A DNA stretch of 64,000 nucleotides from Microbotryum silenes-acaulis (Eukaryota > Basidiomycota > Microbotryomycetes > Microbotryales > Microbotryaceae). The stretch lies in contig QPFY01000001.1 of assembly GCA_003665825.1 (NCBI GenBank), positions 1,295,001-1,359,000 of the forward strand, read 5' to 3'. Positions within the stretch are counted from its first letter, which is position 1. Each line of letters begins with the position of its first letter. The notes beneath the pieces are model-generated. The model was not told the origin of the DNA and did not search any database. It saw only the letters and a list, made by a program, of their open reading frames with translations. A program made the translations under genes and the position numbers. Below are positions 10,597 to 21,719 of the stretch, one piece after another.

Positions 10597-11048
10597 TTGT
10601 ACTAGTAGTGGAAGAAGCGTGAGGTTCAGCGGTATCGAAAGTGAAGTGAAGTGAAGTGGGGTTTTTTTTTGTGTAGAAACTGTTCATCATATTGCCCCCA
10701 ATTCCTGTTCCCCCTGATTAGCCTACGGAAAAACTAGATGGAAGTCGACGATGATAACACAAACCGCCCGCAAGATGCGAGAAACGGGCCGGTGTCCACC
10801 AATCCTATACTTGGGATTCAAGTGCCCCAGCCAAGCGGTTGCTCCCCCCCAGGAGACGAATGAGAGAGAGAAGGAGAGAAAGAGTAATAAAACGATTTAT
10901 TAACGACAAGAGGCCCACCCCGCACCCACTTCCCAACTCGGTCGAGACAAAGACAGGAGAGCGACTGCGCAACTACCCTGACCCACGAAGCCCCAAGTCT
11001 ATGCTCGGTCACAGCAAGACGCGGTGGAGGCCCCTCAAAACCTCCACC
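10597..11048 (-). repeat. LINE 5' UTR, copy 2
   Basis: About 370 bp (about 10680..11048) is almost identical to 17660..18021; I noticed only a few substitutions (for example CCTACGG versus CCTACAG). Both copies begin, on the minus strand, with GGTGGAGG...CCTCCACC, which can form an 8-bp hairpin. This defines the shared 5' end of the two elements. Confidence 0.9.
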
Positions 11049-11260
11049 TCAGCAGTCCCTGGCCCCTCAAAGCCGACTTTCTGCCTGTGTCTGCTGATCC
11101 CTCCTTTGACTCAGAACCCCGAAGCCAAAGAGCGCGAGCCACCGTCGAGTCAATCCCAAATCGCGAGCCGGTCCATGAGCAACGAAAGCAGACCTGTAAT
11201 AGATGAAAGATGAAAGCAAGATATTTAGTATACAGTTTTGGAAGAGGAAGTGTGATGTGG

Positions 11261-11280
11261 TGTGTGTGTGTGTGTGTGTG
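11261..11280. repeat. (TG)10 microsatellite in the LINE 3' region
   Basis: Ten uninterrupted TG units lie just after the ORF2 stop (11310) in element orientation, where they read (CA)n. This could be part of the element's 3' tail or a later expansion. Confidence 0.9.
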
Positions 11281-11309
11281 GGATGGTGGGGGGAAATCGA
11301 ACCCAGCCT

Positions 11310-14300
11310 CTACTGCCCTCGCCCGCCCCTTGCTCCTCCCGCCCTCAACTTCATCCTCTCCTCCAGTACCACCCTCCTCCTCTCCACGCTTTCCATCCTC
11401 GTCCCGTGCTTCTGCATCCTCCATCTCCCACTGCTGATCATCTCCAAAACCATCCCCGTGAAGATCTCGATCGTCCTGCCCGCCCCTTCCTGTTCGCTGA
11501 GCTTGGCCTTGAGCTTGGGGAGGCCAAAGAGTCGTTGCAGTGTCGTGTACTGGGCGTCCTCGATCGTGTCGCACCCGAGTGCGTCGCAGAGCACGCCCCT
11601 TGCCGCGATCCAGACGTTCCGCGAGTCGAAGCAGCCGAAGAAGTAGTGATCGGTGTTGTCCACCGGCGCTTCGCAGACGAGGCACGCGGGAGAAGTGTCG
11701 TGCTTTTGCTCGTGCTGGAGCTTGCGCGTCGGGGTTAAGCGGAGAATCAGCTTGAACCAAACCTCCCTCTCCCTCGCTGTCAGTGCCTTCGAGTTGACCG
11801 CCTTCCAGAAGCTCCTGAGATCGTCCGGCTGCGGTGGTCCCTTGAGCCCGAGCGTGTTGGTAAAAGCCTTCGCGTTCAGGACCCGGCGGATGCGACGGAT
11901 TGTGTAGGGTCGAGCGGTGTTCAGCAGCGTATACTGGCTCGCCTGTTGTGGAAGCACCGGGTCCGGAAGGCGCTGCTCCATTGCGAAGCGGGCCACGGGC
12001 TTGGGGAGGATCGCCTCGAGCAGTGCGCTGGTGCCGATCCGGGGAGGCACGTTGAGCCGTCCCGCCGCCACCGCCGCTGCCAAGGGCGTGTTCTTGTGTC
12101 GATCGACAGTGAACCGGTACCAGGCCGCGATTGCCAGTCGCTGTGGGAGCCCGCGTCGATCGTACTCGCTGTTGTCGCCGAGCACATCCGCCGGCGGCGT
12201 CCAGAGGTGAAACCCCCCACCCGCATACAACTCGCGCCGATAGAGATCCGCCACCTTCGGGTAGCCCTGGAGACGAAGGTAGTCAGGTACATGAACCGCG
12301 TCGATGGTCTGTTTCCCTCTGATGGGGGTGTGGAGGCTGCCGAGCAGGGTGGGCAGCGCGAGCAGGTTCGCGGTGGTCAAGGCCCTCGGGTTGACCTGCG
12401 CGTCGTGATGTTTCGGAACGCCCAGTGCGGCATGCCATCGGGGATGAAGGTCGTTGGGGATGGGAGTGGATGGATGTGGCCAGAGATCGGTGGCCAGGTC
12501 GAGGTCGGGCTGAGCTCGCTGGAGTGCCGCGCGCGCAAGTCCTTGCCAGATCGCGCCAGAACCGCCGAGAAGAGCGTCCCAGATCCGTGCCGCAACCGCG
12601 TCCACGACGTCCTGCATCCTGATCACCCCCAGTCCCCCCTTGAGCTTGGCTGTGAACACGATGTCTCTGCCGTAGCTGGTCCTGCCCTTGCCCCCACGGA
12701 CGAAATCGACGAGCATGTCATCGAGCTTCTTGACGACTTCGGGCGGCGGGATGTCGGCTGCAAGGAAGTGCAGGATCTTGGGGATGGCGTACCGATTGAA
12801 GTAAAAGGCACGGGTGTGGTGCGTGAGCCAGCGGTGCTGAATCGCTTCTAGCGTCGCCTCGAGGCGTTCGATGAGATTCGCGTAGGCGAGTTCGGTGTCG
12901 CCGCTGGGGTCGAAGGGGAGGCCGATCCACTCGAGCGACTCGCCTGCGGCCTTGACGACGAGCGGGCGTTCCCCCGGGTCCCAGCGGCGTCCGATCGGTA
13001 GGACGACCGTCTTGTCCGTGTTGAGCCGGCCATTCGTTGCCTGCCTCCAGTCGAGCGCCAGGTCATCGAGCAAGTTGAGTGACTCCAAGCCCGCGACGGG
13101 AACGACAACGTCATCGGCAAAAGCAAGTGATGTAATGGCGCGGCTCTGTGGGTACGGATGAAGGGCAGGGATTGCAAGATTCAGCGCGATGTTTCGACGA
13201 TGTAGAGCATCCAGGAACAGCTGAAACACGATGTCCCAGACCGATGACGACGCCGGGTCCCCTTGGCCGAGCCCACACGTCAGTCGCACCGGCGCCGTCA
13301 GGAACCCATTGATGATGTAGCGGGCCGAGGTCGAGTCACCCGAGTAGAGCATCCTCAGCACGCGAAGAAAGATGGCAGGAGCGCCCAGAGCGTCGAAGAT
13401 GGCAAAGATCCAGTCATGCTCGACGAGGTCGTAGGCGGATGATTGGTCAAGAGACAAGAGCGCGGCCATGGGGAACTCGGTCCTGCGCGCACCAAGTTCC
13501 TCGACCAGGAGACGAAGGTGTAGCGCAGCGTCGGCCGATCGACGGTCCTTGACGAATCCGTGCTGCTGCGGCGGGAGGAGATCTGGCAGAAGGTGGTTGA
13601 GTCGGGCGACGTAGACCTTGGTAAAGATCTTGTAATCGCACTCGCGCAGGGTGATAGGCCGGTACGACGAAAGGTCGGCGCGATCGGCATGTTTCTTGTG
13701 GGGCTTGTAAATCAGGCGCACAAGTCCCTGCCCCTGCTTGGGAGAGAGTGAGCCTCGCTCGATCATCGCGTTGTAGGCCTTGGTCAGCACCTTGGCCCAC
13801 GCCTCGGGTGCGGTCTGGTAGAGTTCGTAGGGCACGCCCGACGGTCCCGGCGATCGCCCCGGGTGCGTCGTCCCGATCGCGGCCACGACCTCGTCCTCGG
13901 TGATCGGTCGCTGGAGTAAGTCGATCTGCGATTCCGAGAGTCGGCGCAGAAAGAGCGTATCCGAACGCGGGTCGTCGCAAGTCCGCGCCGCCCTGATCGG
14001 CGCGAGGAATTCGTCCCGAAGTCGAGCGACGCGGTCCGAGTCGCGAGGCTCGATGTGGTAGAAGCGCTGAAAATGCGCCTGCGTGTGGTCAAGAGCAATA
14101 TCAATGTCATGCGTTAGCTCTCCGTTGGCCAAGCGCAGTGCTGTGATCTTGGAATCCGAGTTCCGCGCCGCGAGCTTGGAGTGGACCGGCCGCGACAGTC
14201 GTTCCTCGGAAGCGATCTCGGGGACGTGGGCTCGGATCCGGAGTAGGCGCGCGCGCTCCTCGACCGCCCGCTTGAGTTCCTCCGACGTCCTCGTCCATTC

Positions 14301-15329
14301 TGCCGTGTCCTCGTCGCTCCATATCGGTAACGCCTCCAGATCCTGCACCCTCCCCACCAAATACTCCATCCGTTCCGACCGCTCCCGATGCAGCCTCCTC
14401 GCCAGCTCACCACCCCTATCCCTGCACGCCTCCAGAATGACCTCGAGCTCCCCCACCGGTTCCTCCCCGCTTGCCCCTTCCAACCATCCTTCCATCATCC
14501 GCTAAAATTCCACCGTCTTGAAGGTTGTGGTATTAATTCGATGTAGTTGGTTGGATGTGGTAGGTAGGCTGAGCTGTGGGAGAGTCGCATCAAGATCGTC
14601 TGAGAGAGCCAGCACAATCAAGACCGGTCGGTGATCGGAGAGATCCTTGGGGTAGTCGTAGATCGTCGAAGCCTGGTCGAGCCTTTTCTGGTGAGTTCGT
14701 TGTAGGAGAAAGTAATCAAGCCGGGAAAATGATTTGGGTCGCTTGCGATTGGGGTTGGGTCGAGTGAAAGATGGGGTGATGGGGTGCTTGTAGCGGATGC
14801 AGTCCGTGTAGGCCGAGTCGAGCTTGCCTATCAGGATCGGCCAGTGGTGGCCGCGCCGACTTTGGTTCCGCCGATCGACTTCTGGGCGCGGGCAGTCGTT
14901 GAGATCTCCGCCAAGGAGTCGGAGGTGGGATTTCTGTGTTTTGTGAAATAAGAGTTTGTCAAAGAATTTTGCTCGTTGTTTTGGTTCAACGGGCGCGTAG
15001 ATGTTGTTCATTTCGGGAATTTTAGTGTCGCCCCGCAGACGAAAGGAGGTGACCAGGATCCGTCCGTTGAGTGCCGAGTGGGTGCGCAAGAGCTCGGCGT
15101 CGATCAGGGGGGAGTCAGCCGGAATCAGAGTCAGACAATGTTGGTTGATGAAGAGCTTGCCCTCGTACTCGTCCTTGATGAGTTGCCAGAGGTGCGGTCT
15201 GATGAAGTGCTCTTGTACGAGAATGGCCTATGCTTTGAAAGTGGATAGGTAAGCGTAAATGTTGCGTCGTTTCTCCGGGACCCCCATGCCCCTCCTCACG
15301 TTTCAGGTGATGATGGTGTGCTTGATCAT
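11310..15329 (-). pseudogene. LINE ORF2: endonuclease and reverse transcriptase, three nonsense codons
   Basis: From ATG 15329 to stop 11310 is one continuous frame of 1,340 codons broken only by TGA at 15305, TAG at 15230 and TAG at 14504. The N-terminal part has APE endonuclease motifs ([33 protein letters not shown]). The centre has RT motifs: [55 protein letters not shown] and [11 protein letters not shown] (about 13105-13122). The C-terminus has [18 protein letters not shown], a likely zinc-binding segment. At the first stop the foldback copies have TGG (Trp), and at the second they have TCC (Ser), so those two are mutations. The third stop separates endonuclease from RT. As it stands the enzyme would not be made in full. 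Confidence 0.88.
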
Positions 15330-17578
15330 TAATGGGTAGTTGAGATCGAGGCGCTCTTGGCGGTGGTGACGTCCTCAAAGAGGGGGAGGGCGGGCAGGAC
15401 ATCGTCCTCGGGCTCGTGGTCGGACCATCTTTTCTCCTCGGCTACCCCCTTTGCTTTCCCTCGGTCCACCTTCGTCACGCCAACCGGCATCGCCGCCGCC
15501 GCCGACATCGACCTCGTCACCCTCCGCCCCTCTATTCCATCCTTGACAACGACGCGGCTCTTCCCTTTGATGATCACTCGCTTGGCGTCGGTCGGTTCGT
15601 CACTCGGGTCACTGAGGTCCGCCGCAGTCTGCGACCTCTTCATCACCGGCTTCTTGAACTTCGCAGCGGTCCCCCTGATGTTGATGGAACGTATCTCACC
15701 GTCCTCATCCCACGTGGCAAAGTTGTGACGCACCAAAGGGGCTTCAGCGTCGAGCCTCCTCTCGATGCTTTGGTCCCGCTCGAGTCGTGCCTGCTCAACC
15801 CAGTTAGCTCTGATCCTGTCCCACTCCTCCCCCTCGCGTAGCGACTTGGCGAGAGTTCCGGGTGACAAAGGTGGGGTTGGTTCGCGGGGTGTCGATTCGC
15901 GGGAAGCGGTGGCGGCGGTTGCTGTTGCGTCGCTGTCGTCGTCATTGTCCAGCCTGTTCGTCTCCCCTAAGTCCGTCGCTTCCGCATGCTCCGCTTTCGT
16001 CGCTCCCCCCGCCTCGTCCACATCGTCCACCTCCGTCGCCACCTCCTCTTCCTCCATCTCCGTCGCCACCTTGCCTTCTGTTTCGCCCCTTCCATCCGCC
16101 ATCACCTCATCCTCATCAATCACCTCTCCATCGGATCCTCTGCGGTCCTCTAAAACCGACTCGTCCTCGCTCTCAATTTTGATGACCTCCGTTTTCGCGG
16201 TCGCCTCCGATTCCATCTCCGAGTCCTCCGAGTCCTCCGAGTCCTCCGAGTCCTCGTCATCCGCCTTATCACCAGCGTCCTCCTCCCCCGATTCCTCCGG
16301 CCCCTGTCCCGCTTCCTCCTGTCCCTCCTCAACCTCGAGCCCGGCGAAGCGATTCTGTGATGCGATCCTGTTAACAACCGGCACAGGAATGGGGACCTCG
16401 GCCTCCACAATGTTGGTGTCGTTGGTGATGGTGTTCTTGTTGCTGTTGCTGTTGCTGTTGCCGTTGTGAGCCTCCTTTCGCTTCCTCTCCTGATCCAATC
16501 CGCAGGTTCCCACGTGACCCACGAAGTGGCACCTACCGCAAGCCGCCTCCTTCTCATAGGCATGGCGAAGGGCGGTGACCGGGATGCCTCGAGTGGGAAG
16601 GCCGATTCTCGAAGGTAGGATCTCTTTCAAGGTCGTGTTAGGGCGTTGGAACAGGGAGTCGTCGTCGAAGTGTAGGAAAGCCGAGTAGTCTCCGGCAACG
16701 TGGGCGAAGGCCGAGGCGTTGTCCACGCTGATAACGCGCAGAACCTGCACAAGTTGGCACGAATGTCCCTTGCCTGACAAGTCCTGCACTAGTGATTGGA
16801 ACGATTTGATGATGGCGTCCATGGAAGGCACTCCTTGAACACCGACGTTGATTCGAAGCTCGACCATGTTATGGTGGAACCTGTGAGATTTCGCGAAGCG
16901 GGCCTTCGCCGATCGCCAAGTGAGAGCGGGGGGCGTCGTAAGCGTGGAGTCACGTGCCTCGCCGGTGACGAACCCAACCGTAACGCGATGGTGAGCCGCC
17001 CCATTACGCAGGATTGATGAATGTTGTACGCCTAGGATCTGTGGTTGATAGGCCGCAAGGTAGTCCGGCAGAGGAACTCCAGGCTCAAAGCAGATAGGAG
17101 AGATCGGCGATAGCAGCCTCGTGACGCAGGCCACGAGATCGGTCTTGTCGGCATGAGACGCTCGCGAGGCGCTCTGGTGAGACAGAGTCACTTCAAGGGC
17201 GTAATCAAAGATGTTCTCGACAGACCGGTTCGCGTTCAAGGCCGAAAATTTCTGCGATGTGGCGGTGGCGACGGGGTAGAGTTCGGCGAAGTAGATGGCC
17301 TGGACCCAACGATCCATGCGGTTTCCGGGTACAGCACCCATGGCTTGTAGGAGGCTACCCAGAGCCTTGGCACGCTGTTGTTGTTGTTGCTGTTGTTCAG
17401 GTGACTGAGTCGCCATCTGACTCGCAGCGGCGGCATAGTTGGGTGCGGCGATGGCGGGGCCCGTGACTTGCGTCTTCTTCGAGCTTATCGGGATCTGGTC
17501 GCGGGGTGGCTGGACGCTGGTGGCGGTGCCGGCAGTGGGGACCCAGGGTCTCCTGTAGACATCTTGTCGGTGTATCAC
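15329..17578 (-). CDS. LINE ORF1 (RNA-binding, zinc-knuckle protein)
   Basis: Open frame of about 749 codons. The N-terminal third is Gln/Ala rich (a polyQ run near residue 65). A conserved middle carries [17 protein letters not shown], a [20 protein letters not shown] region and one CCHC knuckle, [13 protein letters not shown] (about 16510-16545). A long acidic region has [10 protein letters not shown] repeats, and the C-terminus has [14 protein letters not shown] and a basic stretch. ORF1 proteins of LINEs bind element RNA and help form the retrotransposition particle. The frame opens with GTG at 17578, not ATG. The ATG at 17560 is in another frame and closes quickly, so a small early frameshift or a later start (ATG at 17416) must be assumed. 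The stop TAA overlaps the ORF2 ATG. Confidence 0.8.
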   Translation of the reverse strand: MIHRQDVYRRPWVPTAGTATSVQPPRDQIPISSKKTQVTGPAIAAPNYAAAASQMATQSPEQQQQQQQRAKALGSLLQAMGAVPGNRMDRWVQAIYFAELYPVATATSQKFSALNANRSVENIFDYALEVTLSHQSASRASHADKTDLVACVTRLLSPISPICFEPGVPLPDYLAAYQPQILGVQHSSILRNGAAHHRVTVGFVTGEARDSTLTTPPALTWRSAKARFAKSHRFHHNMVELRINVGVQGVPSMDAIIKSFQSLVQDLSGKGHSCQLVQVLRVISVDNASAFAHVAGDYSAFLHFDDDSLFQRPNTTLKEILPSRIGLPTRGIPVTALRHAYEKEAACGRCHFVGHVGTCGLDQERKRKEAHNGNSNSNSNKNTITNDTNIVEAEVPIPVPVVNRIASQNRFAGLEVEEGQEEAGQGPEESGEEDAGDKADDEDSEDSEDSEDSEMESEATAKTEVIKIESEDESVLEDRRGSDGEVIDEDEVMADGRGETEGKVATEMEEEEVATEVDDVDEAGGATKAEHAEATDLGETNRLDNDDDSDATATAATASRESTPREPTPPLSPGTLAKSLREGEEWDRIRANWVEQARLERDQSIERRLDAEAPLVRHNFATWDEDGEIRSINIRGTAAKFKKPVMKRSQTAADLSDPSDEPTDAKRVIIKGKSRVVVKDGIEGRRVTRSMSAAAAMPVGVTKVDRGKAKGVAEEKRWSDHEPEDDVLPALPLFEDVTTAKSASISTTH

Positions 17579-18021
17579 TTGTTAACTCGAGTATCGAAGA
17601 CTGCGGTAGGGCGATTTCGAAGTGAAGTGAAGGTCTTTTTTTTTTGTAGAACTTGTTCATCATATTGCCCCCAATTCCTGTTCCCCCTGATTAGCCTACA
17701 GAAAAACTAGATGGAAGTCGACGATGATAACACAAACCGCCCGCAAGATGCGAGAAACGGGCCGGTGTCCACCAATCCGATACTTGGGATTCAAGTGCCC
17801 CAGCCAAGCGGTTGCTCCCCCCCAGGAGACGAATGAGAGAGAGAAGGAGAGAAAGAGTAATAAAACGATTTACTAACGACAAGAGGCCCACCCCGCACCC
17901 ACTTCCCAACTCGGTCGAGACAAAGACAGGAGAGCGACTGCGCAACTACCCTGACCCACGAAGCCCCAAGTCTATGCTCGGTCACAGCAAGACGCGGTGG
18001 AGGCCCCTCAAAACCTCCACC
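17579..18021 (-). repeat. LINE 5' UTR, copy 1
   Basis: Matches 10597..11048. Its outer end carries the GGTGGAGG / CCTCCACC hairpin (18014..18021 is CCTCCACC on the plus strand). A short poly-T run precedes ORF1 on the plus strand (17636..17645). Confidence 0.9.
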
Positions 18022-18086
18022 AGGTCAGGTCACGTGACTTGTTGTTGAATGTGTGTATGTCAAGTCTTCATGTGGTATACAACATT

Positions 18087-18173
18087 GGGGATGTAGCTCA
18101 GGGGTAGAGCGCTTGCTTAGCACTGTCTTGTACAACTTGCATGAGGTCCCGGGTTCGATTCCCTGCCTCTCCA
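18087..18173 (+). tRNA. tRNA-Ala (AGC) with a 15-nt intron
   Basis: The sequence begins GGGGATGTAGCTCAGGGGTA (D-arm and A box) and carries GGTTCGATTCC (18152..18162, T-loop and B box). It ends CCTCTCCA. The anticodon AGC is at 18119..18121. An intron of 15 nt (18123..18137) sits one base 3' of the anticodon, the standard position for nuclear tRNA introns. The acceptor stem has one mismatch and the anticodon stem one T-T mismatch, so function is likely but not certain. Confidence 0.88.
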
Positions 18174-18175
18174 TC

Positions 18176-18180
18176 TTTTT
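18176..18180 (+). terminator. Pol III terminator of the tRNA-Ala gene
   Basis: A run of five T residues two bases after the tRNA 3' end, the usual RNA polymerase III stop signal. Confidence 0.75.
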
Positions 18181-18377
18181 CTGTCGGTGATCTCATCATC
18201 GTTGTTGCCTTTTTTCTCTCTCTCCATCCATGAATATCTTGTAAATGCACCCTCCAGGATCCAGAGATCCAATACCAATTCGTAACCGGAGTCGGTTCGT
18301 CTGAGGAAGCTCACTTGTCCTCAAAAAACAGAAATTTGAAATGCACAGCAAGCACAAATTGCTACCATGAAATCATA

Positions 18378-21300
18378 TCAGACCCTTTCAAACATGTAGA
18401 CGTAGGCCAGCGGAGCAAGTAGCTCTGCACTTTGCGAACCCTTGTCTGCGCGAACCACCTTTTCGTCATCGAACAGAACCCAGCGAGCATCCGAGGAACC
18501 CCGCACATGAGCGACGTAATGCCCAGAGTGAACCGAGGGTCCCTTGTGAGAAATGAACGCTTTGAGCTGATATTTTGCTGGAAGCGTAGTCGATCCGATG
18601 TTTGGGGAGTGAAGTGACTGCGCTGCACCACTAGAGGTTCCATCGTCTGTTTGAGGCTCTTCAGGATGAGAAAAGAGCCAGTCTATGGCACGCGTTGCGT
18701 CGTGGCCCTGGGTTACATGGTGGAGAGCCACATGAGCGTGCATTACCAAGCCCGCTATCTAGGCGCCATCCAACTCACAGTCTCATGGAGTGCCCTTGCT
18801 GCCTGGGAAGCAGTGAATCCCATCTCTACTAGTGGCGCAAGTTCCTCATTTGTTGGTGCGGCGCTGGGTGGTGCATGCTCAATGGGCAGATCCACGTCTT
18901 GGGCGGTCCGAGTCAGTTTGGGAGGCTTGTTCAGTACAAGTCGGCAAGTGAGCAAGAGCAAGTCCAACCATTCATCGACTCACCTGGATCATCCATGTGA
19001 GAAAAGAGCCATTCCATCGCCAAATTGGCATCGGCGTTGCCTGTGGCCAGCAAGGCCCGTTTGCAGCGGTTCTCGGGGAAGCCCATGACCGCGAGCTGAC
19101 CCATAGCTTCCGGATTGTACATTGGCTCACAGCTGACCGTGTCTGGGGAACTCGAACAAATTCTGCGTCAGCGCCCAAGAGCAGTGCAGGCTCGTGGCAA
19201 CAAAAAGCCAACACATCACCTTCGAGCTGATCGGGAAGCTCCGTTTCGTGGCTTTGTAAGCCACTGCCCTGGAACGAGTCGAGGAGGATGGGCTCGAACG
19301 GAACAGAAATCGGGACGCTGACTTTACGGGGCACCCAGTGGTCGAAGTGGAAGCGAGCAGCAGTCACCAGCAACACGTCGGGAAAGCTTGAGAAGTGCGT
19401 TTCCCTGGATGATGATCATCGAGCGTTATGAGATGCTCGGGTCCCACCAAGCTGCCCTCCACGATTGCACTCACTTGGTTGCCAGAACTTTTCTGTCACA
19501 CGTCGGGCAGGTGTATTCGACGTCGGTGGGCGATACCAGTTCTTGAAGGCACTTCGTGAACTCGGCAGGCTCGTAAACGTCTTCGGGACAGTGATCACCA
19601 TTCGATTTATGAGGAACGATCGGGACCGGCAACGAAAGTACCTCCTCCTTCGTGGTTGTGTAGCGCACGCCTTTGCATTCTGGGCATTGCAAGCGCTCCT
19701 CCATTGCAAACCCGAACGCGCTGGTCGGATCATCTGAGCCTGTGGAACGGCTAGACCGACGCATGCTCTCGAGCAGGTACGCGATGAATTCCCCTGCGTC
19801 TTGCTGCCTCATGGTCGAAAACTCAGAGTGCCCTTTCCCGACGAGTGCCTTGAACATGCTAGGGCTGATGCCGACTTGGAACGCGGGCGTCGGGAGGTCT
19901 GATGAGACTGGCGAGTCCCTGCTTCCAAGCAGGGTATCGGTATGATCGTCTTCAGGTGGCACTGCGTATCGGCCGGACAGGAGACCATCTGCGAGCTTGG
20001 CCAGCTGACACTCCAAACACTCTGTTGGGTCGAGGTGCGCGCAGTGCGTGACATGGGTGTGAAACGAGGTGAGGTAGCGCGTTTGAATGCTAGGCAACGA
20101 GAGAAGGGTCTGCATTGAAGAGGCCAAATAACAGCTGCAGGTCGTGTAGGTTAGTTGAGGTCAAGTGCCTCAGGCGAAGAGGTCTGCGTACCTGTTCCCA
20201 AGATTGCGCATTCCAGTGAGTCCCGGACCGTACAGGGGTTCGAGCTCTGCACCGTCTGCCCCAGTCATAGCGAAGTCGTATGTCATGTTGTGCTCGACTT
20301 GCTGCGAGGGGAGACGATGGAAAGATAGATCGCAAGATCATTAGATCCACGCGGTGACTGACTTGTGGTCGATGCCCGCACCACGCGCTTACAAGCTCGG
20401 TCATCGACTTTTCCGTCTTGGTCTGAGCTTGTACCGCGATACCGAAATTCGCGAGATGGTCAGCTAGTTGGGAATCCACACGAGCATCATTGCAAGCGTA
20501 ACAATAGACATCTGCATGAAACAGGAGGGGCCAGTGAGAAGGTCAGCGGTGTTGATGTGCTTAGCGCACCAGCATTTACGATTGATCGCATACCTGCAGA
20601 GCCATCCGCTTCGATCGTGCCCAGCTTCACCGCTACCGGATGTTTATGGTCTTCGGTGTGAGCTAGACCGTGTCCATTCCCACCGCCCCCACCGAACTGA
20701 GACCGTCCGCAGCCGAGGGATCCGCACGTCAGGCATAGCCACAAGTTGGAAGTGAGATCACAGCCCGCCGCCTCGCACGTAGCAAGTCCTAAGAGCGTAC
20801 CGTCGCATCGCGTCGTATCGAGTTCATCAGATCAGCATGAAATACGGCGTTGAGTTCAAGCGGATGTGTCCGACTTGATCCTTGACTAACCGGAGGATTG
20901 CAGCTTTTTAGCGGGAGACTGGACAAGGTGATTCGTGTGTGCGCAAGGTATGATCTCTTCCTCCCATGACTTGACCTCGGATCTTCTTGCAGATGACATC
21001 GAGCTAAGCACTGCCGCAACGATGGGTTCGAGCTGCGTGGTGATGAGGAGGGAATGCGTGGGTACGACCGGTCAACGATCATGCTAAAAGTCGGTCGCTT
21101 CGCAGGCAGGACAGCACATACTCGTTGATCAGCGCGCACTTGGACTGGTTCTTCTCCGTTGTAGGATCGTACGGAGGAAACAAAGTCGTACTTGTCATGC
21201 TCAGCCACGTCCTCGCGAATGGCGAGCTTCTTTAACGGCGGTTCGAATGAGTCCTGAGCCACGACGCACACGAATATCCTTAGCTGCTGCGGCTTTGTCA

Positions 21301-21719
21301 GGGCATGACATGTTGAGTTTGTCGAGCAATTCACTCACTCGCCTGATGGCAGGAATCGGTTTCTTGATGCGTTTGATGTTGACATGCAGATTGTGGCCAG
21401 TCTTACGAGCGTGCAAGATTCCATGCCGATTGGTGGACATGGCGGGGCACGCGCCGTTGAAGCAGTGCAGGCAGACGTCGATGCCTTCGGGCCCATCATG
21501 GTTGTCGAAACACAGAGTACATTCTGCGAAATACGACCCATCGTCAGGTTGCTTTGTCGTTTGCGTCAGACCCCTTGTGCAACTGCTCAAGCAGGCAGCG
21601 GTAGCCTGTGGTTCGTGTTCCATATTCCAGGCCGAGCGATTTAACTCACCTTCACGGTACACCGTTTGAGAAGGCCTAGGTTCCCTTAACGAGTTGAGCA
21701 ACGTATCTGGCAGCTCCAT
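18378..21719 (-). CDS. UBP14: Ubiquitin carboxyl-terminal hydrolase, Ubp14/USP5 type
   Basis: A gene with many small introns. Exon 1 (21650..21719) and exon 2 (from 21523) join as VYRE|ECTLCFDNHDG, the variant zinc finger typical of this family. Next come the ZnF-UBP block (LTCGSLGCGRSQFGGGGGNGH and HTEDHKHPVAVKL), a Cys box from about 20200 (GMRNLGNS|CYLASSMQTLL, with the catalytic Cys first after an intron), QQDAGEFIAYLL, and a zinc pair (CPECKGVRY, CPTCDRKVLA). Two UBA domains follow: LAVMGFPENRCKRALLATGNADANLAMEWLFSH, and the LVEMGFTASQAARAL ... ATRAIDWLFSH pair. The end has the catalytic His box, HSGHYVAHVR, and FDDEKVV. Ubp14/USP5 enzymes disassemble free polyubiquitin chains, feeding ubiquitin back to the pool. 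The start at 21719 is chosen because MELPDTLLNSL leads directly into the zinc finger; an upstream in-frame ATG at 21797 adds 26 basic residues. Confidence 0.94.

Larger units (their letters stand above)
11049..18021 (-). mobile_element. Near-complete non-LTR retrotransposon (LINE), about 7 kb
   Basis: Order on the minus strand: 5' UTR (18021 to 17579), ORF1 with a zinc knuckle (17578..15329), ORF2 with endonuclease, reverse transcriptase and a C-terminal Cys/His segment (15329..11310), then a 3' region with a (TG)n tract. The 5' end is fixed by the copy at 11048, which starts with the same hairpin. The 3' end is not fixed: unique-looking sequence 11049..11220 may be element tail or flank. No target-site duplication was found. 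Domain content (APE-type endonuclease plus RT, two ORFs, CCHC knuckle) resembles fungal Tad-like or I-like LINEs; the clade is inference. Confidence 0.88.

Noticed and set aside
11946..12851. Plus-strand ORF of about 300 codons inside the LINE
   Set aside because: Antisense to the well-conserved RT frame; no domain of its own.
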